In this document: in pieces, positions 51,972-60,714 of the stretch
Layout of the letters: each line of letters opens with the position of its first letter
How positions within the stretch are numbered: position 1 is the first letter of the stretch
NCBI RefSeq assembly: GCF_900176535.1
Contig: NZ_FWXT01000001.1
Coordinates: forward strand, 1,488,001-1,552,000
DNA length: 64,000 bases
Source of the DNA: Pedobacter africanus
Lineage (GTDB): Bacteria > Bacteroidota > Bacteroidia > Sphingobacteriales > Sphingobacteriaceae
Direction: 5' to 3'
The notes under the pieces: generated by a model
Databases searched by the model: none
What the model saw: the letters and a program-made list of their open reading frames with translations, nothing else
Told to the model about the DNA's origin: nothing
Made by a program: the position numbers and the translations under genes

Positions 51972-54216
51972 TTTATCCAGTCTGACCCTTGGCGGCGTAG
52001 TATGGGCCTGTGCCGACTACGGATTCGACTACGAGTATTCCAGCTTTAGTCCGGAAGCATTTGTAGCTAAAGACTACACCCCTTTCTTTTATACGGAATA
52101 CATTTCCTATTACGGTGGAGGCTACGGATCGCCTTATGAAAGCAATACCAGTCGCTACAATGCCGCTGTAACCAACGACTGGTATGCCTACTTTGATCAA
52201 AAGCTGGAGAAACCTGCACTTGAATACCTGCTTTTCAAAGCATCTGCCAAAGGCATTGACTCGGCATACAACAACTTTAAAGGGAAAAGCAATGAATTGC
52301 CAAAAAGTGCAGCTCAACTGAAATCTTTGCAGCTCAACAAAAAGAAAGTACATGGGTTTTTTGATTACCTGCAGCTGGCCAAATCCTGCGAAAGTTTTGC
52401 AGCTACCGACATTGTTTATTCCTGGGACCCGCAGCCTAAAATAGAGGCACCCGCTCAAATGGAACAAACCTTGCAACAGCATTTCAAAATAACGAAAGAT
52501 AAGTTCATTAAACAACGCGTTTGGTTTCAGCTGGTGCGGTATTATCACTTCAGTGAAAGAAATGACTCCACACTTTCGGCAAATGCGTCGAAAACGTTAA
52601 AAACATTTGATGAGTATAAAGATGCTTTCCCAAAAAACATGATGTATTACAGGGCGCTGGGCTATGTGGCCGGCTGGCACTATAAACATGGAAATTATGC
52701 CTTATCCAATTACCTGAATAGCTTATGTTACGACTATTCGCATGAGGCCAAGATTCCCAGCGAGTGGAGCTTTCGCCCCCTTGAGGAAGCCGACTGGCAG
52801 AAAACGCTCGGATTGGCCAGAACTTCAGCCGAAAAGATTACCCTATGGCATTTGCTGGGCATCCATTACGATCCGCAGCGCGCCATCAATGAAATTATGA
52901 AGCTGGAGCCTAAATCGGAGAAACTGGATTTGTTGCTGTCCAGGATCATTAACATCAGCGAATACGATGTCAACGGTTCTTACCAGACCAATCCTGATAC
53001 TGCCGTAAAAAGGGTTTTAAAACAAAATATTGATCTGGTAAGTGGCATTGCGCTAAAAAACAATACCGCCAAACCTTACTTCTGGAACCTTGCCGCAGGT
53101 TACCTGAACTTTATGGACGGAAACAATCTTGCTGCTGCAAAATTTTACGACAAAGCCAAAAAACAGCTTCCTGCCGGAGATAAGCTGCTGATGGCGCAGT
53201 ACAAAATACTGGATTGGACCTTATTTATCAGCGGACTGAAAAAAATTGATGCCGCAACCGAAGCAAAGATGACTGAACCCTTAAACTGGTTTGCGGACCT
53301 GAACAATGGTAAAGATACCATTCCCTCGCTCAGGTTTGCCCGTGCCTTACAGGAAAGTATCAACAGCATTGCAGCCCTCTATAAAAAGCAGGGCGATCTG
53401 GTCAAATCAAATGCATTTAAAAGCTATCATGAGTTTTATGCCAATAATCAGAATATTGAGCGGATGAAAAGCTTTTTGCAAAAACCGGATAAAACGGCTT
53501 TTGAACAGGCCATGCTGCGTTACTACCCATATGACCTGAACGATTTGTATGTACACCAGTCGCTGGTCCTGACCTATCAGGATAAACTTGATGAGGCCAT
53601 TGCCATTTTCGATAAATTAGGCAATCAGGGGGGCGAGTTGCCAGCCAATCCTTTTAACATGCGCCTCAACGATTGCCACGATTGCGACCATGCAATGAAA
53701 CAGCCGAAAAAATTAAATGATATCGATGTGCTGAGAACGATGCAAAAAATTAAAGCGGAAATTAAAGCAGGGAAAAATGTTTCGGGGAACGCCTACCTGC
53801 TGGCCAATGCTTTTTACAACCTCAGCTTTTATGGCAATGCAAGGTCCTACTACCAGACCGGCATCATGAGTGCCGATGGAGCTACCCCGTTTGACATTCC
53901 TGAGGTTTTTAAGCCTATGCTGCTGTCCAATAAGATTGCAGAAAAGTACTACCTGATGGCAGCCAACGCGACACAGAGTAAGGAACTGAAAGCGAGATAT
54001 ACTTTTATGGCCGCAAAGTGCGAACGCAATGAAAGTTATAACCGGGGCTACATCAATCCGGAGAAAAAAGATGCGAATTACTGGAATACCGACATCAACG
54101 AGGTATTCTTTGGTAAATATTTTGCAACTTTAAAACAACAGTATAGTGATACCCGGTTTTATCGCGAGGCCATACAGGAATGCGGGTATTTCAGCAGCTA
54201 CGACAAAAAATATTAA
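51901..54216 (+). CDS. Large secreted helical-repeat protein of unknown function
   Basis: 771 residues. Hydrophobic signal (KKFLLIFSLSSLTLGGVVWAC), then an aromatic-rich N-terminus (ADYGFDYEYSSFSPEAF). The body is predicted mostly helical, with TPR-like spacing (AGYLNFMDGNNLAAAKFYDKAKKQLP; LANAFYNLSFYGNARSYYQTG) and a cysteine-rich RLNDCHDCDHAM near residue 590. The ATG at 51901 is kept despite a 71-base overlap because no later ATG precedes the signal segment. A strong terminator follows. Function not recognised. Confidence 0.7.
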   Translation: MNLATSIYQHLKQRISKKFLLIFSLSSLTLGGVVWACADYGFDYEYSSFSPEAFVAKDYTPFFYTEYISYYGGGYGSPYESNTSRYNAAVTNDWYAYFDQKLEKPALEYLLFKASAKGIDSAYNNFKGKSNELPKSAAQLKSLQLNKKKVHGFFDYLQLAKSCESFAATDIVYSWDPQPKIEAPAQMEQTLQQHFKITKDKFIKQRVWFQLVRYYHFSERNDSTLSANASKTLKTFDEYKDAFPKNMMYYRALGYVAGWHYKHGNYALSNYLNSLCYDYSHEAKIPSEWSFRPLEEADWQKTLGLARTSAEKITLWHLLGIHYDPQRAINEIMKLEPKSEKLDLLLSRIINISEYDVNGSYQTNPDTAVKRVLKQNIDLVSGIALKNNTAKPYFWNLAAGYLNFMDGNNLAAAKFYDKAKKQLPAGDKLLMAQYKILDWTLFISGLKKIDAATEAKMTEPLNWFADLNNGKDTIPSLRFARALQESINSIAALYKKQGDLVKSNAFKSYHEFYANNQNIERMKSFLQKPDKTAFEQAMLRYYPYDLNDLYVHQSLVLTYQDKLDEAIAIFDKLGNQGGELPANPFNMRLNDCHDCDHAMKQPKKLNDIDVLRTMQKIKAEIKAGKNVSGNAYLLANAFYNLSFYGNARSYYQTGIMSADGATPFDIPEVFKPMLLSNKIAEKYYLMAANATQSKELKARYTFMAAKCERNESYNRGYINPEKKDANYWNTDINEVFFGKYFATLKQQYSDTRFYREAIQECGYFSSYDKKY

Positions 54217-54286
54217 AATAATTGATGCCCTATACAATATTTGATTGAATATAGCGTCTATGTATATGAGAGCGTTAATTTAGATG

Positions 54287-54326
54287 AGCGGGAATGTATC
54301 GGTATGGTCATTCCCGCTTCTTTTTT
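54287..54326 (+). terminator. Terminator after the helical-repeat protein gene
   Basis: AGCGGGAATG (54287-54296) and CATTCCCGCT (54309-54318) form a perfect 10-bp stem with a 12-base loop, followed by TCTTTTTTG. Confidence 0.9.
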
Positions 54327-54396
54327 GTTCCCTTTTTAAGGATTCTGCTAAACATAATACCGCAAGTTCCGGGTTTTATACCTTCTTTTGCCATAG

Positions 54397-54404
54397 TAAT
54401 TTTG
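54397..54404 (+). promoter_or_regulatory. Candidate -7 element of the Ada-like gene
   Basis: TAATTTTG, an exact TAnnTTTG, lies 19 bases before the ATG at 54424, giving a short leader of about 13 bases. No convincing -33 TTG at the expected distance. Confidence 0.4.
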
Positions 54405-54423
54405 TTGTACCAAATTTCAGATT

Positions 54424-55266
54424 ATGGAAACGTTAAATAAAATTGACTACGACAGAATTGCATCAGCAATAGGTTATCTAAAATCAAACTTTAAAGCCCA
54501 GCCTTCTTTGGAGGATATTGCTGAAAATGTACACCTGAGCCCCTTTCACTTTCAAAGAATGTTTAAGGAATGGGCGGGAGTAACACCAAAAAAATTTCTT
54601 CAATACCTGAGTGTGGAATATGCCAAAGGGATTTTGAAGGATAAACAGGCTACTTTATTTGATGCTGCCTACGAAACCGGCTTATCAGGCACCAGTCGGC
54701 TGCACGACCTCTTCATTAACATTGAAGGTATGACACCGGGCGAATACAAAAATGGCGGTGAGCAGCTGCAGATCAATTACAGTTTTGCAGAAAGCCCTTT
54801 TGGATCACTGATTGTTGCGGCTACCCCTAAAGGCATTTGTTATATGGCTTTTGCAGAGGATGAGGCACTGGCTTTCGAAGCATTGCAAAAAAGCTTTCCC
54901 AATGCGCATTACAGGCAAATGCTGGATATGATACAGCAAAATGCCCTTTACATTTTTACGCAGGACTGGCAGCGGCTTTCGGAAATCAAATTACATTTAA
55001 AGGGAACGCCTTTTCAGCTTAAAGTATGGGAAACCCTTGTCAAAATCCCAATGGGTAAGCTAACCACGTATGGCAGTATTGCTACTGAGATGGACAATGC
55101 AAAGGCCAGCAGAGCCGTAGGATCGGCAGTTGGCGATAATCCGGTAGCCTTTTTAATTCCATGCCACAGGGTAATCAGGTCTACCGGCGAGTTTGGGGAA
55201 TACCATTGGGGCAGTACACGTAAAACAGCAATGATTGGCTGGGAGGCGGCAAAAATTAGTTCCTAA
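54424..55266 (+). CDS. AraC-domain / methylated-DNA--protein-cysteine methyltransferase fusion (Ada-like)
   Basis: 280 residues. N-terminal AraC-type helix-turn-helix (about 8-108; LEDIAENVHLSPFHFQRMFKEWAGVTPKKFLQ) fused to an O6-alkylguanine-DNA alkyltransferase domain whose acceptor cysteine is C247 in IPCHRVIRSTG. It removes O6-methyl groups from guanine and may regulate its own or other repair genes. The N-terminal zinc-binding methylphosphotriester domain of E. coli Ada is absent, so the sensing step must differ. Stands alone between terminator and a small lipoprotein gene. Confidence 0.93.
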   Translation: METLNKIDYDRIASAIGYLKSNFKAQPSLEDIAENVHLSPFHFQRMFKEWAGVTPKKFLQYLSVEYAKGILKDKQATLFDAAYETGLSGTSRLHDLFINIEGMTPGEYKNGGEQLQINYSFAESPFGSLIVAATPKGICYMAFAEDEALAFEALQKSFPNAHYRQMLDMIQQNALYIFTQDWQRLSEIKLHLKGTPFQLKVWETLVKIPMGKLTTYGSIATEMDNAKASRAVGSAVGDNPVAFLIPCHRVIRSTGEFGEYHWGSTRKTAMIGWEAAKISS

Positions 55267-55298
55267 AACAATCAGATCAGCCTGCTTGTTGTAAAGAA

Positions 55299-55790
55299 AT
55301 GAAACCATTTACTTTTATACTGGCATTATTTGCTCTGGTTATACTTTCCTGCAACAGTGAAAACAAGAAAAAGATTACATCAGACAGTTCGGCAAAGGTG
55401 ATTGCGGTAGACACCACCTTTACGTCGACAAATCCTAAAAAAAGCAGCACCTGTTATGCCTATACCGGGAAAGGAGATACCGCATCGTTAAGGCTCGATA
55501 TTGACGGAGAAGAACTGACCGGAGAGTTGAATTATAAATTGTTTGAGAAAGACAACAACAAAGGCAAAATTACAGGTGAGCTGAGGGGCGATACCATTGT
55601 AGCAGAATACATTTTCGACTCGGAAGGTATGCGGTCGGTAAGGGAAGTTGTTTTTGTAAAAAAAGACGATGGCAAAATTTATGAAGGCACCGGCGAGGTA
55701 GTTGAAAAAAACGGCAAAATGATGTTCAAAGACCGTTCCGCCCTGAAATTTGGCCAAGGTATTGTATTTACAAAAACGGATTGCAAGTAA
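55299..55790 (+). CDS. Small lipoprotein of unknown function
   Basis: 163 residues. Lipobox VILSC (C18), a charged linker, then a beta-rich domain with CYAYTGKGDTASLRLDIDGEELTGELNYKLFEKDNNKG, a pattern seen in many Bacteroidota lipoproteins where an effect on RNA or ligand binding is not known. Ends with FTKTDCK. Starts 32 bases after the Ada-like gene; ends 4 bases from the convergent macroglobulin gene with no visible terminator between. Confidence 0.7.
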   Translation: MKPFTFILALFALVILSCNSENKKKITSDSSAKVIAVDTTFTSTNPKKSSTCYAYTGKGDTASLRLDIDGEELTGELNYKLFEKDNNKGKITGELRGDTIVAEYIFDSEGMRSVREVVFVKKDDGKIYEGTGEVVEKNGKMMFKDRSALKFGQGIVFTKTDCK

Positions 55791-55794
55791 CAGG

Positions 55795-58056
55795 TTATCG
55801 GGTTATTGTGATAAATGCAGGTTTCGTAACCGAGCCCAGCTGCCCGTTCATATCACTACCTTCCATAACAATGCTATAAGTGGCAGGCTGCGTACCTGCA
55901 CGGAAAGAAACAAGGGCCTCTCCTTTTTCATTGGTCACGATATTGGGCTCCCAATGCACGGTTGCCCCATACCCGGATGACTGAAACTTAAGAGGCAGCG
56001 AAAAAGGTAGCGGCTTATACAGATAAGTACCAGGCGTAGGTTTCATGAAAGGGCCTTTGCCACTGCGTGTAGTAACTTCAATGTAGGCATAATCAATTCC
56101 TGATACCCCACCTACTCCGGTTAAGCCCCCACCTCTACTGAATCTCGTCTCGGCCTGGCTTAAGAACTTGTTATTGTATTTGATGTTATATAAGCTATTA
56201 TACATTACTTCTATACCCTTCACGTCTTCGGCGGTAAAATGTTCAAGATTTGTTTTTAAATGTAAAAAACGTTCCTGCATCCCTTCAAGCGTATCGTCAT
56301 CGCTGCTCATGCTCTGCCAGTACTCATAACTTTGATCTACATCGATACCATCTATAATGATTTTTACCAACTGGCCTTTGATTTTAAGCCCAAATTTTCT
56401 TTGCCTCGAAGGAGGGAACAGATAGCTTCCAGTACCGAGACCAGGTACACGCTCCATCAAGAGGCTATATAATGATTTTTTACCTTCCTTTAGCATATCT
56501 CTTTCAGTAAGTGTTTGATCTGCGCCACCTGGACCGTTTAAATTATAAGATCCTTTTACAATCTTCTTGGCTTCAATATTGACCTCATCTAGCATATGCC
56601 CTGTCGCTTTTCCAAATTTCTGTTTGAAGCTCAGGGCTTTTTGCACCTTCTGTACAAAATTTGCGTCCTTTAATAACGAATCCATTTGCTCCAATTTTGG
56701 CATCAGCTCAAATACAGGTGCCACCCATTCATCTACCTCAAGGTTCACAAAGAAATTCTTTCCTTTTTTATTACGGGCCTGTATTTTATAAACCGCAGTA
56801 TCTGACATTGGAATGTTTTTAAAAACAAATCTGCCATCTGGTCCGGCAATGGTATCCATAAACATCAGGGGTTTCTGTAAAAACAGGCTTACTTTTGCTT
56901 CAGATAACCCTTTAAATGCTGAATTTGCCCTTCCGCTAATGATAAACTCAGGTTCTGCTTTGTATTTCAGTTCTTTATTGAGTAACTCTTTCCAGTCATG
57001 GACTGGATTACGGCTGTACAACAGGCTATCCGATACCCGAAGTATATACGTAACCAGTCCATGGCTCCTCTTATCAATGCCGGTTTGCCCATCGTCTGTT
57101 ACTGCCAGAGAAAAGCTGCCCTGCAAGGGCACATTATTTTTGTCAGCTACTTGAATCTGCAAGGTGATGCTGTCCATAGCTTTATGAACTGCATGCGCTG
57201 TACTAAAACTGATCTTGAGCTGATCCTGCTGATCGATATAAACCATTCGCTCCTTAACAACCTGCAAACTCCGGTTCAGCACTACAAACCTGGTCATTCC
57301 TGTAGGAAACAACTGCTTGTCAATGAACTTAACTATTTTTCCTCCTTTCAGATCAATTGGAACGGCATAACACACCACATCCCTGGATAATGCGACCAGA
57401 TAATGATCCGTTGCCGGCAAAGTATCATCTAAAGGTAATACAGCTACTTCCAGTTGGAGCTTACCAGGCAAACTAACAACCTCAAGCGCTGCAACTTTAT
57501 CAGTTATACGCGTAACAGGTTTGATGGATTTCGATCCTATTCTAGCTGATTCTCGGGAAACAATCGTCTTCGAATTCAGGTCAGCTATATATATACTTGT
57601 CGAAAAAACAGCATCCTGGCCAAAATTAAGCATCCAGTTGGTATAGCCACGGAGCAAATAAGTACCGGAAGGCAAGTCACTTTCTCCCAGGCTGATGTTA
57701 CCCCAACAGAGGCCATACCGCACAGGAAATTTCATCCGTTTCATTACCTGGTTTTCTGTATTAACTAACTCCATATAAATTATGCCACTCTTCGTAGAAG
57801 GCATCAGATAAGCATCTTCAAACAGATAAGCTTTAAACCAAATGGTATCACTGGCCAGATAATTGAACTTATCCAGATGTAGGTATAGTCTTTCCATCGG
57901 CATTTTATTTCTGAGCGTATCCATAAAACTATCGATTTGTTTAGCCTGATGAATATAAACACGCTGTTCTTGTGCATTAAGCCTGGTTATGAACAGGAGA
58001 AATACACAACAGACAAACAGCCTAAAATATCGAACCGCGCTTTCTCTTCGTTTCAT
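55795..58056 (-). CDS. Secreted macroglobulin-like (MG2) protein with TonB-plug-like domain but no barrel
   Basis: 753 residues from the ATG at 58056 (MKRRESAVRYFRLFVCC...LNAQ signal); a longer frame begins at 58092 inside the upstream gene. Residues 58-77 (YLHLDKFNYLASDTIWFKAY) are the MG2-type opening also found in the paralogue at 566-2980. A CnaB-like domain lies near 375-440; a plug-like domain (MLDEVNIEAKK ... LLMERVPGLGTG ... VKIIIDGIDVDQSYEYW) spans about 480-660; a C-terminal macroglobulin-like strand set closes it. No thioester motif, no barrel. Role unknown. Its start overlaps the upstream gene by 35 bases. Confidence 0.72.
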   Translation of the reverse strand: MKRRESAVRYFRLFVCCVFLLFITRLNAQEQRVYIHQAKQIDSFMDTLRNKMPMERLYLHLDKFNYLASDTIWFKAYLFEDAYLMPSTKSGIIYMELVNTENQVMKRMKFPVRYGLCWGNISLGESDLPSGTYLLRGYTNWMLNFGQDAVFSTSIYIADLNSKTIVSRESARIGSKSIKPVTRITDKVAALEVVSLPGKLQLEVAVLPLDDTLPATDHYLVALSRDVVCYAVPIDLKGGKIVKFIDKQLFPTGMTRFVVLNRSLQVVKERMVYIDQQDQLKISFSTAHAVHKAMDSITLQIQVADKNNVPLQGSFSLAVTDDGQTGIDKRSHGLVTYILRVSDSLLYSRNPVHDWKELLNKELKYKAEPEFIISGRANSAFKGLSEAKVSLFLQKPLMFMDTIAGPDGRFVFKNIPMSDTAVYKIQARNKKGKNFFVNLEVDEWVAPVFELMPKLEQMDSLLKDANFVQKVQKALSFKQKFGKATGHMLDEVNIEAKKIVKGSYNLNGPGGADQTLTERDMLKEGKKSLYSLLMERVPGLGTGSYLFPPSRQRKFGLKIKGQLVKIIIDGIDVDQSYEYWQSMSSDDDTLEGMQERFLHLKTNLEHFTAEDVKGIEVMYNSLYNIKYNNKFLSQAETRFSRGGGLTGVGGVSGIDYAYIEVTTRSGKGPFMKPTPGTYLYKPLPFSLPLKFQSSGYGATVHWEPNIVTNEKGEALVSFRAGTQPATYSIVMEGSDMNGQLGSVTKPAFITITR

Positions 58057-58537
58057 CGATAAAAGTCTTTTTGCCCTGTATGCCCTCAGCAATTTCCATT
58101 AAATGGGCAAACATTTTCTTCGGGAGTCCTTTGCTGTTCCCCGAAAAGGTAATGTCATATTTAAAAACATGATTTCTTTCGCCCATTATGGAAGTAACGG
58201 CAATTGTATTGTATTTACCACTCAACTCAATCCGATTGCTATCGATACGTCCGTTTAAAACATAGGCAACCCTACCATCCTCAACAATAGAATCAGCTGT
58301 TGAAACACTGAACAACTTCCTGTTGATGCTGACCGTATATCCCCGTTTTGTTAATGCAGTTTGCAATAGGAACAGGTTCTGGTTAGGGGTCATGTCATTC
58401 GCTATCCATATTTTATTAACACCTTTGAAGAGTGTCGTATCCATTGCCTGCTTTTTTACACGATCCTTTGGTGCTTTCCTGATCTGGCTTAAGCCTATTG
58501 CTGGTACGCATAACAACAGAAGCAGTATTGTTTTCAT
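58022..58537 (-). CDS. Secreted protein of unknown function
   Basis: 171 residues with a signal peptide (MKTILLLLLCVPAIGLSQ). The rest looks like two small alpha/beta units (KIWIANDMTPNQNLFLLQTALTKRGYTV; VAYVLNGRID). No family recognised. It overlaps the start of the macroglobulin gene by 35 bases and begins 3 bases after the GH28-like gene, so it is part of the same transcript. Perhaps an accessory of the macroglobulin-like protein. Confidence 0.6.
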   Translation of the reverse strand: MKTILLLLLCVPAIGLSQIRKAPKDRVKKQAMDTTLFKGVNKIWIANDMTPNQNLFLLQTALTKRGYTVSINRKLFSVSTADSIVEDGRVAYVLNGRIDSNRIELSGKYNTIAVTSIMGERNHVFKYDITFSGNSKGLPKKMFAHLMEIAEGIQGKKTFIDETKRKRGSIF

Positions 58538-58540
58538 ATT

Positions 58541-60217
58541 TCAGATCCTTATTGTAAGCGCTTTATCATTCGCACCTCTACTATAAACTACCTTTTTTTT
58601 TGCTTTTCTTAAATCTCCTCCGTCAAACTGTATTCCTTCATTTGAGGGGCCTTCCAGGCTTAACAGCACTTGGCAAGGGGCCAAAATACGGGTAGCAGTA
58701 AATAATATATCTTTAGAATTTGTAATCCTCAGTAAAGACTCCGCCTCCATACTACCCTTTAAATTCAATCCGTTGAAAGCTGCATCCTGAACATTATCCA
58801 GCACAACAGCCGGACGGCTGTCATTCTGCTCAAATTCCAAACGTACATTTTGCAAGGTCAGGCCTTTAACATTCCTGGCATACATCCCATAGGCCGGAGG
58901 TCCTCCGGGTGCGGTATCCCAAACCCCGAAATACTCGGCGGCAACTTTAGGCACCTCTCTTTTATTTGCCTGGGCCAGCGTTCCACCACCGGCATAGTTT
59001 ACCTGGACATCCGTAAAACTGATGTTCTCCAGATAATGATCATCCATTCCGTTTAAAGTGATACAGGAGTTTTTTTCTCCCTCCCAGGTATGCAGGTCAA
59101 AATGGATATCCGGATGAGGTACTGGCAGTGCAACAACAGATGCCCGTATACCGTTAAATGATATGTTTCGGACAAAAGGCTTGGATGCAGAACTTGTAAC
59201 AACTGAATTGTTATTGCTGCTTCCGCTAAAGCCAATACCTATGGGACCAGTTACATTTCTCATGATAATGTTGGAAAAAGTAAAGTTCTCTATGCTCGCC
59301 CGGCCAGCACTGACCTTAATGGGACAACCATAGGTATCATAGATTAGACAATTGGAAATGGCAATATTCTGCGATTCACCACCTCCAAAACGAAATATAG
59401 ACCAGCGTGTGCTGAAACTGCAATTGGTGACGGTTACAAATTTGTTGCTGCCAAACAAAGCACAGGCATCATCCTGGCATTGTACATCGCAATTGCTAAT
59501 GTGTACGTACTGGCAGCTACTGAAATGAAAACCATCGTTATTTTTGTTTACACGATTGTAAATTCTGACACCGTCAATGTATACATGCTTGCATTGCAAC
59601 AAACGAATACAATGATAGGCACCGGCCTGTAAAAACGCATCATGCAGGCGCAATTCCGTACATTGGTAAAAAATAAACAGGTGAGGCCGATCGAAATTCC
59701 CACCAACACCGTTCTGGCCCGGCCCGGTATTATCGCCTTTTCCAGTATAAAAAGCAAGTCCGTTCCCATCAATTGTACCTTTACCTTCAATGCTCAGTCG
59801 TTCTGCATTTACAGCATACAAGAATACAATATTGCCATTACCCGCAGGGACGCCCTTTCCGGCAGTATAGTCTTCCCTTTTAGGGCTGCCAAGCAGTTTT
59901 GCCCCTGCTGACAGATGAAAAGTCACATCGGTTTTTAGCTGCAAAGTGCCTGACAGGAACACACCCGGAGGAATAAGCACCTGACCCCCACCGGCAGCAC
60001 TGCAGGCATCGATGGCTGCCTGTATGGCCAATGTATTGAGGGTTTTCCCATCTCCCTTCGCCCCATAATCCCTTATGTCAAATATACCTGCGACAGCAGC
60101 TTCCTCTGGCATTCGGGTACTGATCATTGCAGCTCCAGCAACAGCAATAGCCGGAACTGAAACTTTACCCAGCCATGCTCGGCGTGACAGCTGATCGGAT
60201 GCACTTTGTTTCGTCAT
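58541..60217 (-). CDS. GH28-like right-handed beta-helix protein with Tat signal
   Basis: 558 residues. Twin-arginine signal SRRAWLGK (11-18). Residues 46-80 (IFDIRDYGAKGDGKTLNTLAIQAAID) are the usual opening of polygalacturonase/pectate-lyase superfamily proteins. Central NNDGFHF (D228) and QDDACALFG (D249, D250) match the GH28 aspartates, but the GHG histidine motif is replaced by RWSIFRFGGG and RIK by PIK, so classic polygalacturonase chemistry is doubtful. Predicted to act on pectin-like or other uronate-containing glycans. ATGA overlap with the upstream lipoprotein stop (60214-60217). Confidence 0.8.
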   Translation of the reverse strand: MTKQSASDQLSRRAWLGKVSVPAIAVAGAAMISTRMPEEAAVAGIFDIRDYGAKGDGKTLNTLAIQAAIDACSAAGGGQVLIPPGVFLSGTLQLKTDVTFHLSAGAKLLGSPKREDYTAGKGVPAGNGNIVFLYAVNAERLSIEGKGTIDGNGLAFYTGKGDNTGPGQNGVGGNFDRPHLFIFYQCTELRLHDAFLQAGAYHCIRLLQCKHVYIDGVRIYNRVNKNNDGFHFSSCQYVHISNCDVQCQDDACALFGSNKFVTVTNCSFSTRWSIFRFGGGESQNIAISNCLIYDTYGCPIKVSAGRASIENFTFSNIIMRNVTGPIGIGFSGSSNNNSVVTSSASKPFVRNISFNGIRASVVALPVPHPDIHFDLHTWEGEKNSCITLNGMDDHYLENISFTDVQVNYAGGGTLAQANKREVPKVAAEYFGVWDTAPGGPPAYGMYARNVKGLTLQNVRLEFEQNDSRPAVVLDNVQDAAFNGLNLKGSMEAESLLRITNSKDILFTATRILAPCQVLLSLEGPSNEGIQFDGGDLRKAKKKVVYSRGANDKALTIRI

Positions 60218-60687
60218 TGTTTGTTAAAATTAAGGGTCAATAATGCTTTGGGTGCTTCTATAATTTCTCCGGTCTCCTTATCCTCATATTTAATATTGCT
60301 GAAATTCGCGGTCCAGGTCATCTCACTAGCCGTTGACTCGGTGATTTTCCAGATGTGCGCATCAAAAATAGCCGCATCATAAAGTTCAATATAAATGATA
60401 TCATCTTCCCGTACCAGATTATATTTTGTATCCAGAACTTCAGCGCTACGTGTTACAATACTGGCTTTGAGCCCCTTTACAAAGCTGATATGTCCTACAA
60501 TACTTGTATTGTCAAACACTTCCTCATACTCTTTCTGTCCCAACTGATCATAATAGACAATTTTATTTGACAACAAAGTCCATTTACCCATAAGGTTGTT
60601 GTTCATCTTAACCACCTCGGCATTGTCTTTCTTGCACCCTATAGCAGCTACTGCCAGAAATGCGATCAGTAAGAATTTTTTCATCAC
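60214..60687 (-). CDS. Lipocalin-like lipoprotein in the glycan operon
   Basis: 157 residues. Lipobox AAIGC (C18), then NNLMGKWTLLSNKIVYYDQ and alternating strands, the lipocalin-like pattern also seen at 25722-26117. Ends in KALLTLNFNKQ. It is coupled to the GH28-like gene by a 4-base ATGA overlap. Ligand unknown. Confidence 0.65.
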   Translation of the reverse strand: MMKKFLLIAFLAVAAIGCKKDNAEVVKMNNNLMGKWTLLSNKIVYYDQLGQKEYEEVFDNTSIVGHISFVKGLKASIVTRSAEVLDTKYNLVREDDIIYIELYDAAIFDAHIWKITESTASEMTWTANFSNIKYEDKETGEIIEAPKALLTLNFNKQ

Positions 60688-60714
60688 AGGTATATCATGA
60701 TATTAGGTTCATAT

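Noticed and set aside
51973..52548. 191-residue minus-strand frame opposite the helical-repeat protein
   Set aside because: Lies inside the 771-residue gene, no start context, and the plus-strand gene has a clear signal peptide and downstream terminator.
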